DNA of 64,000 bases from Thiemannella venezuelensis (GCF_014203605.1 NZ_JACHJJ010000021.1:62001-126000), one strand, 5' to 3'; counted from the first letter of the stretch, positions 52,397-61,330 are shown. Notes: generated by a model from the letters alone, not told the origin. A program made the numbers and translations.

Positions 52397-53641
52397 ATGA
52401 GGTTCCACGTCGACTCCGAGGTGGGCAGGCTCCACCAGGTCATCCTGCACAAGCCCGAGCTGTCGCTGAAGCGGCTGACCCCCTCCAACAAGGACGAGTT
52501 CCTCTTCGACGACGTGCTGTGGGTGCAGCGCGCGGTGGAGGAGCACGAGGAGTGGCAGCAGGTCCTGCGCGACCGCGGCGTCACGGTCCACATGCTCTCG
52601 GACCTGATCCGGACCACGGTCGACATCCCCGAGGCGCGCAAGCACGTCCTCGACGGCAGCGTCGACGAGCGCTGGTTCGGGCCGATGGCCACCGACGCCG
52701 TCCGCAACACCCTGGACGGCCTGGACGCCGCGACGCTGGCGCGCTTCCTGACCGGCGGCATCACCAAGCGGGAGATCATGGACCTGGGCTGCGAGCCCGA
52801 GAGCGTCGTCTTCCACGCGATGGGGGCCGACGGCTTCGTGCTGCCGCCGCTGCCCAACCACCTGTTCACCCGCGACACCTCCTGCTGGATCTACGACGGC
52901 GTCTCGATCAACGCGATGCGCAAGAAGGCCCGCCGGCGCGAGACGGTCAACTACGAGGCCGTCTACCGCTACCACCCGATGTTCGCCGCCGGCTACGACC
53001 GGCCGGGGGAGGACGGCTACCGCGTCTGGATGCCCGGCATGGCCGCCGCCCCGGCCACCATCGAGGGCGGGGACGTGCTGGTCATCGGGCGCGGCGCCGT
53101 ACTGGTCGGGATGAGCGAGCGCACCCGGCCGCAGGCCGTGGAGATGCTGGCCTGCCGGTTGTTCGCCCAGGGGGCGGCCGAGCGGATCGTGGCGCTGAAC
53201 CTGCCGAAGGCCCGGGCGTTCATGCACCTGGACACGGTCATGACGCAGGTCGACGTGGACGTCTTCACCAAGTTCGCCGGGCTGGGCATGCTGCCGTCCT
53301 ACACGATCGAGCCCGGGGACAACGAGAAGGAACTCAAGATCACCGATCACGCGCCGGAGGACATGCACAAGGCCATCGCCCGGTCTCTCGGGCTGGACGA
53401 CATCAGGGTGCTGACCGCGACCCAGGACGTCTACGCGGCCGAGCGCGAGCAGTGGGACGACGGCTGCAACGTGCTGGCGATCGAGCCCGGCGTGGTCGTC
53501 GCCTACGAGCGCAACACCACCACCAACAACCACCTGCGGGCCAACGGGGTGGAGGTCGTCACCATCCGCGGCAGCGAGCTCGGCCGCGGACGCGGCGGCC
53601 CGCGCTGCATGAGCTGCCCGATCGAGCGCGACGGCATCTGA
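52397..53641 (+). CDS. arcA: Arginine deiminase
   Basis: 414 residues, normal length. The start [47 protein letters not shown] and the nucleophile Cys404 in [15 protein letters not shown] match arginine deiminases. It hydrolyses arginine to citrulline and ammonia. No arcB, arcC or arcD lies nearby, so a full fermentative pathway is not encoded here; acid or nitrogen stress is a likely role. TGGAGG lies 6 nt upstream. Confidence 0.95.
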   Translation: MRFHVDSEVGRLHQVILHKPELSLKRLTPSNKDEFLFDDVLWVQRAVEEHEEWQQVLRDRGVTVHMLSDLIRTTVDIPEARKHVLDGSVDERWFGPMATDAVRNTLDGLDAATLARFLTGGITKREIMDLGCEPESVVFHAMGADGFVLPPLPNHLFTRDTSCWIYDGVSINAMRKKARRRETVNYEAVYRYHPMFAAGYDRPGEDGYRVWMPGMAAAPATIEGGDVLVIGRGAVLVGMSERTRPQAVEMLACRLFAQGAAERIVALNLPKARAFMHLDTVMTQVDVDVFTKFAGLGMLPSYTIEPGDNEKELKITDHAPEDMHKAIARSLGLDDIRVLTATQDVYAAEREQWDDGCNVLAIEPGVVVAYERNTTTNNHLRANGVEVVTIRGSELGRGRGGPRCMSCPIERDGI

Positions 53642-53671
53642 CCGCCGCGCGACCGCGGCTCCCGGCGGACC

Positions 53672-54271
53672 CTACCCGGCGGGATGCCTGACCCGGACGA
53701 CACCGGGCACCGTCCGGGCCAGCAGGTCGGCGATCCGGTCGGCGTGCTCGCCGCAGTGGCCGTGCAGCTCCGCCACGCCGTCCCGGACGGAGACCTCCCA
53801 GGAGGGCCCGTCGGGGTAGTGCTCGCGCAGGGCGGCGAGCACGTCGGCGCGCAGGTCCTCGTCGGAGCGGGCCAGCACGGACAGCAGGTCGCGGCGGCTG
53901 ACGATGCCCGCCAGGCGGCCGTGCTCGACCACCGGCACGCTCTTGACCCCCCTGCAGACCATGAGGTCGATCAGCTTCACCGCGTCGGTGGCCGGGGTCA
54001 CCGTCACCACCTCGGCGGTCATGACCTCCTCGACCAGGAACGGCACGGGCTCGCCGTGCCCCAGCACGGCGCGGGCGCTCGCCCGGGGGTCGCGCTGGAA
54101 CTCCCCGCGCAGCAGGTCCATCTCGCTGACGACGCCCACCAGGCGCCCGTCCCCGTCCAGCACGGGTGCGGCGGTGACCTCGGCCGCGTACAGCACCCGG
54201 ACGGCCTGCCGCACCGGATCGGTACGGCGGACCGTGACCACCTCCTCGGTCATGACTTCGCGCACCAGCAT
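53672..54271 (-). CDS. CBS-pair protein with C-terminal BON domain
   Basis: 199 residues. Two CBS motifs (MTEEVVTVRRTDPVRQAVRVL..., MTAEVVTVTPATDAVKLIDLM...) are followed by a BON-like domain (VRDGVAELHGHCGEHADRIADL). CBS pairs sense adenine nucleotides. Similar proteins belong to the dormancy/hypoxia (DosR) regulon of mycobacteria. AGGAG lies 8 nt before the ATG. Divergent from the Acg-type nitroreductase, with DosR-like boxes between them. Confidence 0.9.
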   Translation of the reverse strand: MLVREVMTEEVVTVRRTDPVRQAVRVLYAAEVTAAPVLDGDGRLVGVVSEMDLLRGEFQRDPRASARAVLGHGEPVPFLVEEVMTAEVVTVTPATDAVKLIDLMVCRGVKSVPVVEHGRLAGIVSRRDLLSVLARSDEDLRADVLAALREHYPDGPSWEVSVRDGVAELHGHCGEHADRIADLLARTVPGVVRVRHPAG

Positions 54272-54334
54272 GGCACGGCTCCTTCCGGCTCTCGCTCTGC
54301 CTGCCATCCCATCATCCACCGGGGCACGGCGCAG

Positions 54335-54370
54335 AGGACGAAGGTCCCCGGAGCGGATGACGACGGTCCC
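54335..54370. promoter_or_regulatory. Tandem pair of DosR/DevR-like boxes (left pair)
   Basis: Cores AGGAC-GAAG-GTCCC (54335-54348) and ATGAC-GACG-GTCCC (54357-54370) both follow the layout GGGAC-N4-GTCCC of the mycobacterial DosR consensus. Centre-to-centre distance is 22 bp, two helical turns. About 65-100 bp upstream of the CBS-BON start. Confidence 0.55.
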
Positions 54371-54423
54371 GGTGGACGACGGGGCGGTTTCGTCTCCCGC
54401 GGCACGCTCCGCTCGCGCAGGAC

Positions 54424-54459
54424 GGGCCGTAAGGCCCTGCGCCCGGGGACCTTCGCCGC
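54424..54459. promoter_or_regulatory. Tandem pair of DosR/DevR-like boxes (right pair)
   Basis: Cores GGGCC-GTAA-GGCCC (54424-54437) and GGGAC-CTTC-GCCGC (54446-54459) use the same 5-4-5 layout and again lie 22 bp apart, 50-85 bp before the Acg gene. Confidence 0.5.
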
Positions 54460-54508
54460 CTGTCGTGCTCCGGCCCGCCGAGGAAACCTGAACGAGAGGA
54501 GGCCGACC

Positions 54509-55516
54509 ATGAAGAGCAAGGGATTCGGAACACGTACCGGCGAGGAGACCGGCTTCGCGCTCCGCGCGGCGGTGGAGGCCGCCGTGCGGGCGCCGTCGGT
54601 GCACAACACCCAGCCGTGGACCTTCACCGTGGAGGACGGTGAGATCGCCCTGCGCGCCGACTCCGGCAGGAAACTCGCGGTCGCCGACCCCGCGGGCCGG
54701 GAGCTCCTGATCAGCTGCGGCGCGGCCCTGTTCACCGTACGGCTCACGCTGCGCGGGCTCGGCTACGAGCCGCTGACCCGGGTGCTGCCCGACCCCGACC
54801 GCCCGTCCCTGGTGGCGACGGTCCGGCTGGAGGAGAGGGCCGAGCCCGACGGGCACACCCGGATGATGCGCGCCGAGATCGGGCGCCGCCGCACCCACCG
54901 GGCGGGATTCACCGAGCTGCCCGTGCCGGACCGGCTCGTCGAGGCGCTCTGCCTCCAGGCGGACGCGGAGGGGGCGAAGCTGACACCGGTCCGGTCGCCG
55001 GCGGCCGTCCGGGTGATCGCGGCGCTCACCGGGGCCGCCCAGGACGTGCAATCCCGGGACCGCGCGTTCACCCTGGAGGGGATCCGCTGGGCGCTCCCGC
55101 CGGGCAGCCCGCGCACCGACGGCGTCCCCGCGGAGGGCTATCCCCGCGACCCCGCGCGCACCAGCCCGCACTTCGCCCAGCGAGACTACGCCCGCGGCCG
55201 CCCGTGGGGCAACGGCAACGACCAGTCCGTGTCCACCTCCACCGGGGTGGTGACGCTGCTGACCACGCGGGGCGACTCCCGCGAGGACTGGGTCGCGGCG
55301 GGCCAGGCGGTGCAGCGTGTCCTGCTGCACGCCTCCGCCCACGGGGTCGACGCGGCGTTCCACACCCAGGCGCTGGAGATGTTCCACCTGCGGGAGTTCC
55401 TGCGCCAGGAACTCTGCTCGGGCGAGTATCCGCAGATGGTCATGAGGCTGGGCTTCTCCTTCGACGAGGGCGTGAGCGTCCGGCGCCCGGTCGCCGAGGT
55501 GCTCCGGGAGCGCTGA
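54509..55516 (+). CDS. Acg-type nitroreductase family protein
   Basis: 335 residues. N-terminal AAVEAAVRAPSVHNTQPWTFTV and the C-terminal half (GVVTLLTTRGDSREDWVAAGQAVQRVLLHASAHGV) match mycobacterial Acg (Rv2032) proteins, which bind FMN and are induced in hypoxia. The fold is a duplicated nitroreductase half with a lid. AGGAGG is 8 nt upstream. Two DosR-like boxes precede it. Confidence 0.9.
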   Translation: MKSKGFGTRTGEETGFALRAAVEAAVRAPSVHNTQPWTFTVEDGEIALRADSGRKLAVADPAGRELLISCGAALFTVRLTLRGLGYEPLTRVLPDPDRPSLVATVRLEERAEPDGHTRMMRAEIGRRRTHRAGFTELPVPDRLVEALCLQADAEGAKLTPVRSPAAVRVIAALTGAAQDVQSRDRAFTLEGIRWALPPGSPRTDGVPAEGYPRDPARTSPHFAQRDYARGRPWGNGNDQSVSTSTGVVTLLTTRGDSREDWVAAGQAVQRVLLHASAHGVDAAFHTQALEMFHLREFLRQELCSGEYPQMVMRLGFSFDEGVSVRRPVAEVLRER

Positions 55517-55537
55517 GCCGTCCTCTCCCGGGACCGC

Positions 55538-56086
55538 TCACCGGGGGACGTGCTCCCAGGAGGGGTCGCGGTAGAGCACCACGGAGGTGCCGCGGAGCAG
55601 CTCGTCCGGGGCGGAGACCATGACCAGCTCACCCGCGGCCTCCAGGCCGCGCAGGATGTCGCGGACACGGGGCCCGACGGGCAGCCGGCCGACCGGCAGG
55701 CCGAGCGCGTCACGCACGGCGTCGGCGACCTCGGAGAGCCGGAACGGCCCGGTCAGCGGGTCGATCACCGCGCGGACGGCCTCGACTCCGATCACCGTCT
55801 CGGCCTCGGCGTGGGCCAGCTGCCACTGCAGCTGCGTCCTGCGCCGGCCGGTCCCCGCGCAGGACGTGCAGTCCTGGCTGTAGCCGGGCAGTATGTCCTC
55901 GGTCCTGGAACCCAGGCACGTGGTGCACTGGCCGGTCTCCATGGCGTGCAGCTCGGCCGCCGGCCGATCCCGCAGCCGCGTCCCGCACAGGCAGAGGTAG
56001 ACCCGGAAACCGCCGCGGACCAGGACGAGGTCGTCGGCGTCATCGGGGATCTCCTCCCAGAGGGCGGTGATCGTGTGTTCTCTCAT
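55538..56086 (-). CDS. Protein of unknown function with CxxC zinc-ribbon-like motifs
   Basis: 182 residues. Six cysteines in three pairs (YLCLCGTRL, QCTTCLGS, DCTSCAGTG) lie in residues 30-80; the last two resemble one DnaJ-type zinc-binding repeat pair. The C-terminal part is helical (VIDPLTGPFRLSEVADAVRDALGLPVGRL) and looks like a wHTH-like domain. The family is not recognised. Possibly a nucleic-acid-binding or regulatory protein. Confidence 0.6.
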   Translation of the reverse strand: MREHTITALWEEIPDDADDLVLVRGGFRVYLCLCGTRLRDRPAAELHAMETGQCTTCLGSRTEDILPGYSQDCTSCAGTGRRRTQLQWQLAHAEAETVIGVEAVRAVIDPLTGPFRLSEVADAVRDALGLPVGRLPVGPRVRDILRGLEAAGELVMVSAPDELLRGTSVVLYRDPSWEHVPR

Positions 56087-56099
56087 GACCCGTGTGACT

Positions 56100-56774
56100 C
56101 TACCGAGTGGTCCGGGTGGGTTCGCCGAGCGCGGCGCGCGAGAGGCGGTCGGCGACGCGGGTGGTCTCCGGCAGCCGGTAGGCGGGGGCCAGGGCGAGCA
56201 CGTTGCGGCAGGCCGTCTCCAGGTCCGTGCGGTGGCCGACGGAGACGAAGACCGGTTTGACGCCGTCGCGGGTGCGCAGGACCCGGCCGACGACCTCGCC
56301 GTCCAGGGTCAGCTCCGTCCAGGAGCCCCGTTCCGGCGCCGGGTCGCGGTGGGTTCCGACGAACGCGGTCTTGCCCACGCCGATCGAGGGCAGGCCGGTG
56401 AGCACGCCCAGGTGGCAGGCCAGACCGAAACGGCGCGGGTGGGCCAGGCCGTACCCGTCGCAGACGACCAGCTCCGGGGTGACGGTCAGCCGCTCCAGGG
56501 CCTCCAGCAGGGCCGGGAGCTCGCGGAAGGCGAGCAGCCCCGGGACGTACTCGAACGCCGTCCGGCCGGTGACGGTCACCTCCTCGACGACCTCCAGCGT
56601 GGTCCCGTCGAGCACGGCCACCGCCGCCGCGAGCCGGTCGCCGTCGTAGGCCACGTCCACCCCAGCGACGGTGGCGGGCCGGAGCGGGCCGGGACCGGTC
56701 AGGTCCAGCAGCGGCCGGAGCCCGTCCTGGATCGCCTCGGCCTCGGCGGCGGTGCGGGGCATGCGTACCTTCAT
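56100..56774 (-). CDS. nfi: Endonuclease V
   Basis: 224 residues, typical length. The metal-binding Asp in AGVDVAYD, the substrate-wedge motif FEYVPGLLAFRELP and the second Asp in VCDGYGLAHPRRFGLACHLG are intact, followed by SIGVGKTAFVG. It cleaves DNA beside deaminated purines (hypoxanthine) as part of repair. Divergent from the MOSC gene. Confidence 0.95.
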   Translation of the reverse strand: MKVRMPRTAAEAEAIQDGLRPLLDLTGPGPLRPATVAGVDVAYDGDRLAAAVAVLDGTTLEVVEEVTVTGRTAFEYVPGLLAFRELPALLEALERLTVTPELVVCDGYGLAHPRRFGLACHLGVLTGLPSIGVGKTAFVGTHRDPAPERGSWTELTLDGEVVGRVLRTRDGVKPVFVSVGHRTDLETACRNVLALAPAYRLPETTRVADRLSRAALGEPTRTTR

Positions 56775-56851
56775 GCGTCAATGATCGCGGCTGCGGGCTC
56801 CGGAACGGCCGGACCCTGACGGCTGGAACGGCGGATCGCTATTTTTGGGCC

Positions 56852-57619
56852 ATGACGACATACCAGGGGAGTGTCCGGCAGGTGCTGCGGTGGCCGGTGA
56901 AGTCGCTGCGTGGAGAGGAGGTGGAGCAGGCGCGCCTCGACGGGCGGGGCATGGCCGGGGACCGGGCCTACGCGCTGATCGACGAACGGGAGAACCACGG
57001 GGGCAAGCGCCTGACCGTACGGCAGCGCGCCGAGATGCTGCACTGGCGCAGCGGCTACGACGGCGGCTACGACGATGCGAGCACGCCGACGCTGACCGCG
57101 CCGGACGGGACCGCCTGGAAGTGGGACGACCCCGGGCTCGCCGCCGCGCTGGCGGAGTCGCTGGGCGTCCCGCTGCGCCTGCACGCCGCCGACGGCCAGC
57201 AGGACCGGGGACCGACCGTGCTGGTCACCACCGAGGCCTCCCGGGCCGCGCTGGAGGAGGAACTGGGCGGCCCGGTGGACCTGCGCAGGTTCCGGCCCAA
57301 CCTGCACCTCGACCTCGACGCCCCGGCCTTCGCCGAGGAGGGGTGGGCGGCCGGCACCGTGCTCTCGGCGGGAGAGGTGGAGCTGGCGGTGACCGGCGAG
57401 GAGGCCGGGCCGTGCATCAGGTGCGCCGTGCCCAGCTGGGACCCCGACGGCCGGGAGCGCTGGCCCGCACTGCAGAAGTGGCTCATCCAGGAGCACGAGA
57501 ACAAGTTCGGGGTGATCATGCGGGTCACCCGGCCCGGCACCGTGCGCCGGGATGACCCGGTGGCGGCCGCCGGCGCGGCCCCGTACGAAGAAGGCCCCGT
57601 ATCAAGAGGGCCCGTATGA
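56852..57619 (+). CDS. MOSC domain protein (mARC/YcbX-like)
   Basis: 255 residues. N-terminal beta-barrel (VRQVLRWPVKSLRGEEVEQARLDGRGMAGDRAYALID) and MOSC part (RRFRPNLHLD, GEEAGPCIRCAVPSWDPDG) with the molybdenum-ligand Cys in PCIRC. Such proteins bind sulphur-ligated molybdenum cofactor and reduce N-hydroxylated compounds. A TATTTT -10-like element (56840-56845) ends 6 nt before the ATG, so the transcript may be leaderless. Confidence 0.9.
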   Translation: MTTYQGSVRQVLRWPVKSLRGEEVEQARLDGRGMAGDRAYALIDERENHGGKRLTVRQRAEMLHWRSGYDGGYDDASTPTLTAPDGTAWKWDDPGLAAALAESLGVPLRLHAADGQQDRGPTVLVTTEASRAALEEELGGPVDLRRFRPNLHLDLDAPAFAEEGWAAGTVLSAGEVELAVTGEEAGPCIRCAVPSWDPDGRERWPALQKWLIQEHENKFGVIMRVTRPGTVRRDDPVAAAGAAPYEEGPVSRGPV

Positions 57620-57698
57620 AGGGGGGAGGACTCGCGCTCCGCGTCCGCCCGCCCGCGGGAGATCGGCCCGGGCGGGCCCTACCGGTGAAGGGAACCGC

Positions 57699-57746
57699 GT
57701 CGATGGCGGACACCGTCGATGGCGGACACCGTCCGTGGCGGGCGAG
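57699..57746 (+). repeat. Two exact copies and one partial copy of a 16-bp repeat
   Basis: GTCGATGGCGGACACC at 57699-57714 and 57715-57730, then a degenerate third copy to 57746. It lies in the 326-bp gap between the MOSC and helR genes, upstream of the hairpin and the rifamycin-associated element. It looks like slippage. Confidence 0.85.
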
Positions 57747-57750
57747 GCAA

Positions 57751-57776
57751 GGAGAGGAGGGCATCCACTCCTCTCC
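57751..57776 (+). terminator. Purine/pyrimidine hairpin upstream of the helR promoter
   Basis: 9-bp perfect stem GGAGAGGAG/CTCCTCTCC with an 8-nt loop, 130 nt after the MOSC stop and 10 nt before a TATAGC -10-like sequence (57787-57792). It may insulate helR from upstream transcription. Confidence 0.45.
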
Positions 57777-57799
57777 ACTCTCAACGTATAGCGCACCGG

Positions 57800-57818
57800 G
57801 GGGCTTGCGGCAAGACCC
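57800..57818 (+). promoter_or_regulatory. Rifamycin-associated element (RAE)
   Basis: GGGGCTTGCGGCAAGACCC matches the 19-bp RAE that precedes rifamycin-responsive genes in actinomycetes (the consensus I recall is GGGGCTTGCGGCAAGGCCC; one base differs). It includes the inverted repeat CTTGCGGCAAG. A TATAGC sequence lies 8 bp upstream. It suggests rifamycin-inducible expression of helR. Confidence 0.8.
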
Positions 57819-57945
57819 GGGTCATGCCGCAGAATCGTCGGCCGAGGCCAGAACCTGCGGATACGGGGGTCGCGCAGTGCGTGTGCCGTCGTCGACGCAT
57901 GGGCGGCGCGGGGAAAGCGGCCTCGTCCACCTCAGATCGGAGCCG

Positions 57946-60090
57946 ATGACTTTGACCACCAGCGCGTTCGACCTTCCCGGCCACCTCGCCCCCAAGGCCG
58001 ACCCGGCGCTGATCGCCGGCGACGAGCGGCACTTCGCGGCCATCGCGGAGTGCCTCGAGCAGTCGATCGCCGAGCTGTCCGGCCGCCTCGACGCCGAGCG
58101 CCGGGCGCCCGGCGGCCAGGGCCGGGCGGCGCTGGACCGGGACCTGGAGATCCACCGGCTGAGCGCCCGCCTGCGCGCGCTGCGCCGCTTCGGCCTGGAC
58201 CTGTGCCTGGGGCGCATCGTCGGCGCGGACGATCCCGAGCCCGTCTACATCGGACGGCTCGGCCTCACCGACGGCGCGGGCCGCCGGCTGCTGCTCGACT
58301 GGCGCTCCCCCGCGGCCGAGCCGTTCTTCGGAGCGACCCACGCCGACCCGATGGGCCTGGCGAGCCGCCGCAGGTACCGCTGGACCCGCGGCCGGATCAG
58401 CGACTACTGGGAGGAGGTGTTCACCTCGGACGGGTTCGAAGGGCACGCCGCGCTCGACGACCAGTCCGCCTTCATCGCCAGCCTGGGCGGCAACCGGTCG
58501 GGCCGGATGCGGGACGTGCTCGGCACCATCCAGGCCGACCAGGACGCCATCATCCGCGCGGGATCCCGCGGGGCGCTCGTCGTCGACGGCGGCCCGGGCA
58601 CGGGTAAGACGGTCGTCGCCCTGCACCGGTCCGCCTACCTCCTCTACTCCGACCCCCGTCTCGGCCACCACCGGGGCGGTGTGCTGTTCGTCGGCCCGCA
58701 CCAGCCCTACCTGGCCTACGTCTCCGACGTCCTGCCCAGCCTCGGGGAGGAGGGTGTGCAGACCTGCACCCTGCGGGACCTCGTTGCCGAGGGCGCCGAG
58801 GCGGCGGTCGAGACCGACCCGGACGTGGCCCTCCTGAAGTCGTCCGCGGACCTGGTGAAGGCGATCGAGCCGGCCGTCAGGTTCTACGAGAACCCGCCCG
58901 CCAAGGGGATGACGGTCACGACCCACTGGTCCGACGTCTGGCTGAGCGCCGAGGACTGGGCCGAGGCGTTCGCGGCGCCGGAACCCGGCACCCCGCACAA
59001 CGAGGCACGCGAGCAGATCTGGGAGGAACTGGTCACGATCCTGAAGGACAAGCACGACGAGGAGGTCTCGCCCGACCTGCTGCGCAGGTCACTGCTGCAG
59101 GACAGGGAGCTGACCACGGCCTTCAACCGCGCGTGGCCGCTGATCGAAGCGGCCGACCTCGTGGGAGACCTGTGGACGGTCCCCGCCTACCTGCGGTTGT
59201 GCGCGCCCTGGCTCAGCTCCGACGACGTCGGGAAGCTGCAGCGCAAGGACGCCCAGGCCTGGACGGTGTCCGACCTGCCGCTCCTGGACGCGGCACGGCA
59301 GCGGCTCGGCGACCCGGAGGCCGCACGGCGCAGGCGGCGCAACGAGTCCGCCATCGCCGCCCAGCGCGAGCGCATGGCGCGGGTCGTCGACGACCTGATC
59401 GAGGCCGACGACTCCGAGATGCTCGTGATGTCGATGCTCCGCGGTGAGGACATGCGCAGCACCCTGGTCGACGAGGCCGGGCTGTCCGCCGCCGACCCGG
59501 ACCTGCTCGCCGGCCCGTTCGCGCACATCGTCGTGGACGAGGCCCAGGAACTGACCGACGCGCAGTGGCAGATGCTGCTGCTGCGCTGCCCGTCCCGGAG
59601 CTTCACCATCGTCGGGGACCGCGCCCAGGCCAGGCACGGGTTCACCGAGTCCTGGCAGGAGCGGCTCAAGCGGATCGGGCTCGACCGGATCGACCTGGCC
59701 GCCCTGAGCATCAACTACCGGACGCCGGAGGAGGTCATGGCGGAGGCCGAGCCGGTCATCCGGGCCGCGCTCCCGGACGCCAACGTGCCGGTCTCCATCC
59801 GCAGCAGCGGCGTCCCCGTCGTCCACGGATCCGTTTCGGAGCTGGGCTCGGTCCTCGACGCCTGGCTCGCCGAGCACGCCGACGGGATCGCCTGCGTCAT
59901 CGGCGATCCCACGTTCCGGGCGACGTCCCGCGTCCGGTCGCTGACCCCGGAGCTGGCCAAGGGCCTCGAATTCGACCTGGTCGTCCTCGTCGATCCGGAG
60001 GCGTTCGGCGAGGGCGTCGAAGGAGCGGTCGACCGCTACGTCGCGATGACCCGGGCGACCCAGCGGCTCGTCGTCCTCACGAGCACCTGA
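57946..60090 (+). CDS. helR: HelR-type RNA polymerase recycling ATPase (UvrD/HelD-like)
   Basis: 714 residues. The N-terminal coiled coil (residues 20-85, DERHFAAIAECLEQSIAELSGRL) is the part that enters the RNA polymerase channel in HelD-class proteins. The first helicase domain has Walker A GGPGTGKT (215-222), and later motifs include VDEAQELTDAQW, INYRTPEEVMAE and VAMTRATQRLVVL. The length and phrases such as LRALRRFGLDLCLGRIVGADD match HelR, which removes rifamycin-blocked RNA polymerase from promoters and confers tolerance. Preceded by an RAE. The start ATG has only GGAG at close spacing. Confidence 0.9.
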   Translation: MTLTTSAFDLPGHLAPKADPALIAGDERHFAAIAECLEQSIAELSGRLDAERRAPGGQGRAALDRDLEIHRLSARLRALRRFGLDLCLGRIVGADDPEPVYIGRLGLTDGAGRRLLLDWRSPAAEPFFGATHADPMGLASRRRYRWTRGRISDYWEEVFTSDGFEGHAALDDQSAFIASLGGNRSGRMRDVLGTIQADQDAIIRAGSRGALVVDGGPGTGKTVVALHRSAYLLYSDPRLGHHRGGVLFVGPHQPYLAYVSDVLPSLGEEGVQTCTLRDLVAEGAEAAVETDPDVALLKSSADLVKAIEPAVRFYENPPAKGMTVTTHWSDVWLSAEDWAEAFAAPEPGTPHNEAREQIWEELVTILKDKHDEEVSPDLLRRSLLQDRELTTAFNRAWPLIEAADLVGDLWTVPAYLRLCAPWLSSDDVGKLQRKDAQAWTVSDLPLLDAARQRLGDPEAARRRRRNESAIAAQRERMARVVDDLIEADDSEMLVMSMLRGEDMRSTLVDEAGLSAADPDLLAGPFAHIVVDEAQELTDAQWQMLLLRCPSRSFTIVGDRAQARHGFTESWQERLKRIGLDRIDLAALSINYRTPEEVMAEAEPVIRAALPDANVPVSIRSSGVPVVHGSVSELGSVLDAWLAEHADGIACVIGDPTFRATSRVRSLTPELAKGLEFDLVVLVDPEAFGEGVEGAVDRYVAMTRATQRLVVLTST

Positions 60091-60148
60091 CGCCGGCTGG
60101 GACCGGGCCCGGCGTGCGGGGGAGGCGGTAGGAGTCGCCGGTCTCGAT

Positions 60149-60185
60149 GGCGCCGCCGCCGAAGGCGATGTACTCCGGCGGCGCC
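60149..60185. terminator. Hairpin after helR
   Basis: 10-bp perfect stem (GGCGCCGCCG and complement) with a 17-nt loop, about 60 nt after the helR stop. Confidence 0.35.
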
Positions 60186-60279
60186 GGAGCGGTCCGGTGG
60201 CGCGGTGACGGGTTTCGGTGGTGTGCTGTCTCCATGCGGGCAAGGGCCGCCAGGAGCCCCCGGAGACCGAGGAGATGTG

Positions 60280-60858
60280 ATGAGCACCGTGGTGATGCAC
60301 AACGTCGTCTCCGTGGACGGCTTCATCGCCGACGCGGACGATCAGGTCGGACCGCTGTTCGAGTGGTACTCCAACGGGGACCACGAGCTGGCCGAAGGCA
60401 GCGGGCTGAAGGTCTCGCGGGTCTCGGCCGAATACGTCCGTCCGATGTGGGCGCGCATCGGGTCGATGGTGATCGGGCGCCATCTGTTCGACATCACCAA
60501 CGGCTGGGAGGGGTCGCCGCCGGCGGGCGAGCACGTGGTCGTGGTGTCGCACCGGCCCAAGCCCGACGGGTGGCACCCCGAGGCGTCGTACCACTTCGTC
60601 GGCGACGTGGCGCAGGCGATCGCGAAGGCCAGGGAGCTCGCGGGGGAGCGGGTCGTCGCCGTGGCGGCGGGTGACGTCGGCGGGCAGGCGTTCGCCCTCG
60701 GCCTGGTGGACGAGGTGGCGATGGACGTGGTGCCGGTGGTCTTCGGCTCGGGCAAGCGGTACTTCGGATCGGTCGATGCCCGGCACCTGCTCGAAGACCC
60801 GCACACGGTGATCCAGGGCGACAGGGTGCTGCACCTGCTCTACCGGGTCCGCCGCTAG
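60280..60858 (+). CDS. Dihydrofolate-reductase-like (RibD C-terminal domain) protein
   Basis: 192 residues. VVSVDGFIADADDQVGPLFEW at the start, SMVIGRHLFDITNGWEG and VDEVAMDVVPVVFGSG identify the family. GAGGAG precedes the ATG by 6 nt. It has the same fold as the protein at 45592-46212, but the two are not close copies. Substrate unknown. Confidence 0.9.
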   Translation: MSTVVMHNVVSVDGFIADADDQVGPLFEWYSNGDHELAEGSGLKVSRVSAEYVRPMWARIGSMVIGRHLFDITNGWEGSPPAGEHVVVVSHRPKPDGWHPEASYHFVGDVAQAIAKARELAGERVVAVAAGDVGGQAFALGLVDEVAMDVVPVVFGSGKRYFGSVDARHLLEDPHTVIQGDRVLHLLYRVRR

Positions 60859-60880
60859 CGGGCGGGCAGGACCCCGGCCC

Positions 60881-61330
60881 TCACCGGGTCGTGATGACGC
60901 GGAGATGACGCCTGCCCAGCAGCCGGGCCAGCACCGGCGCGGCCTCCGCCTGCAGGGCCGTGTACTGGCGCGGGCTGCACTCGGCGCGCGCCCGTTCCAG
61001 GGCGTTCTCCAGCTCGGCGGCCATCGCCGAAGGGGCGAGGGCGCCCCGCTCGCGCAGCCGCCGCAGGACCTCGGCCTCCTGAGCCTTCTGCTGCAGGTAG
61101 GCCCGGCGGTCGATGGAGATGCCGTAGAGGATCTCGACGCGCAGCAGCGCGAGCTCCTCCTTGCGGGAGATGGCGGTCTCCGCGCAGGCGGCGGGCTCGC
61201 CGGGCATGGGAACCACGGACAGGCGCACCGGCTGCGGCCTCGGCTCCGGGACCCGGGTGTGCCGGGCCGCGGGAGAGGAGGGCCGGTGACGGGGCGCGGG
61301 CCGTACGAGCGAGAGCAGATGCCGGATCAT
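60881..61330 (-). CDS. Hypothetical small basic protein
   Basis: 149 residues. The start (MIRHLLSLVRPAPRHRPSS) is basic and Pro-rich. The second half is helical with a possible coiled coil (ISRKEELALLRVEILYGISIDRRAYLQQKAQEAEVLRRL). No family recognised. GGAAGGTGG lies about 6 nt upstream, which supports translation. Confidence 0.6.
   Translation of the reverse strand: MIRHLLSLVRPAPRHRPSSPAARHTRVPEPRPQPVRLSVVPMPGEPAACAETAISRKEELALLRVEILYGISIDRRAYLQQKAQEAEVLRRLRERGALAPSAMAAELENALERARAECSPRQYTALQAEAAPVLARLLGRRHLRVITTR

Noticed and set aside
54509-55516. Whether the Acg-type gene starts far upstream at 53684
   Set aside because: The frame is open upstream, but AGGAGG lies directly before the ATG at 54509 and the upstream part runs antisense through the CBS-BON gene.
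60090-60180. Protein-like minus-strand stretch (EYIAFGGGAIETGDSYRLP) after helR
   Set aside because: Too short, no start and no stop context that fits a gene. It may be a remnant but could equally be chance; the region also forms a hairpin.
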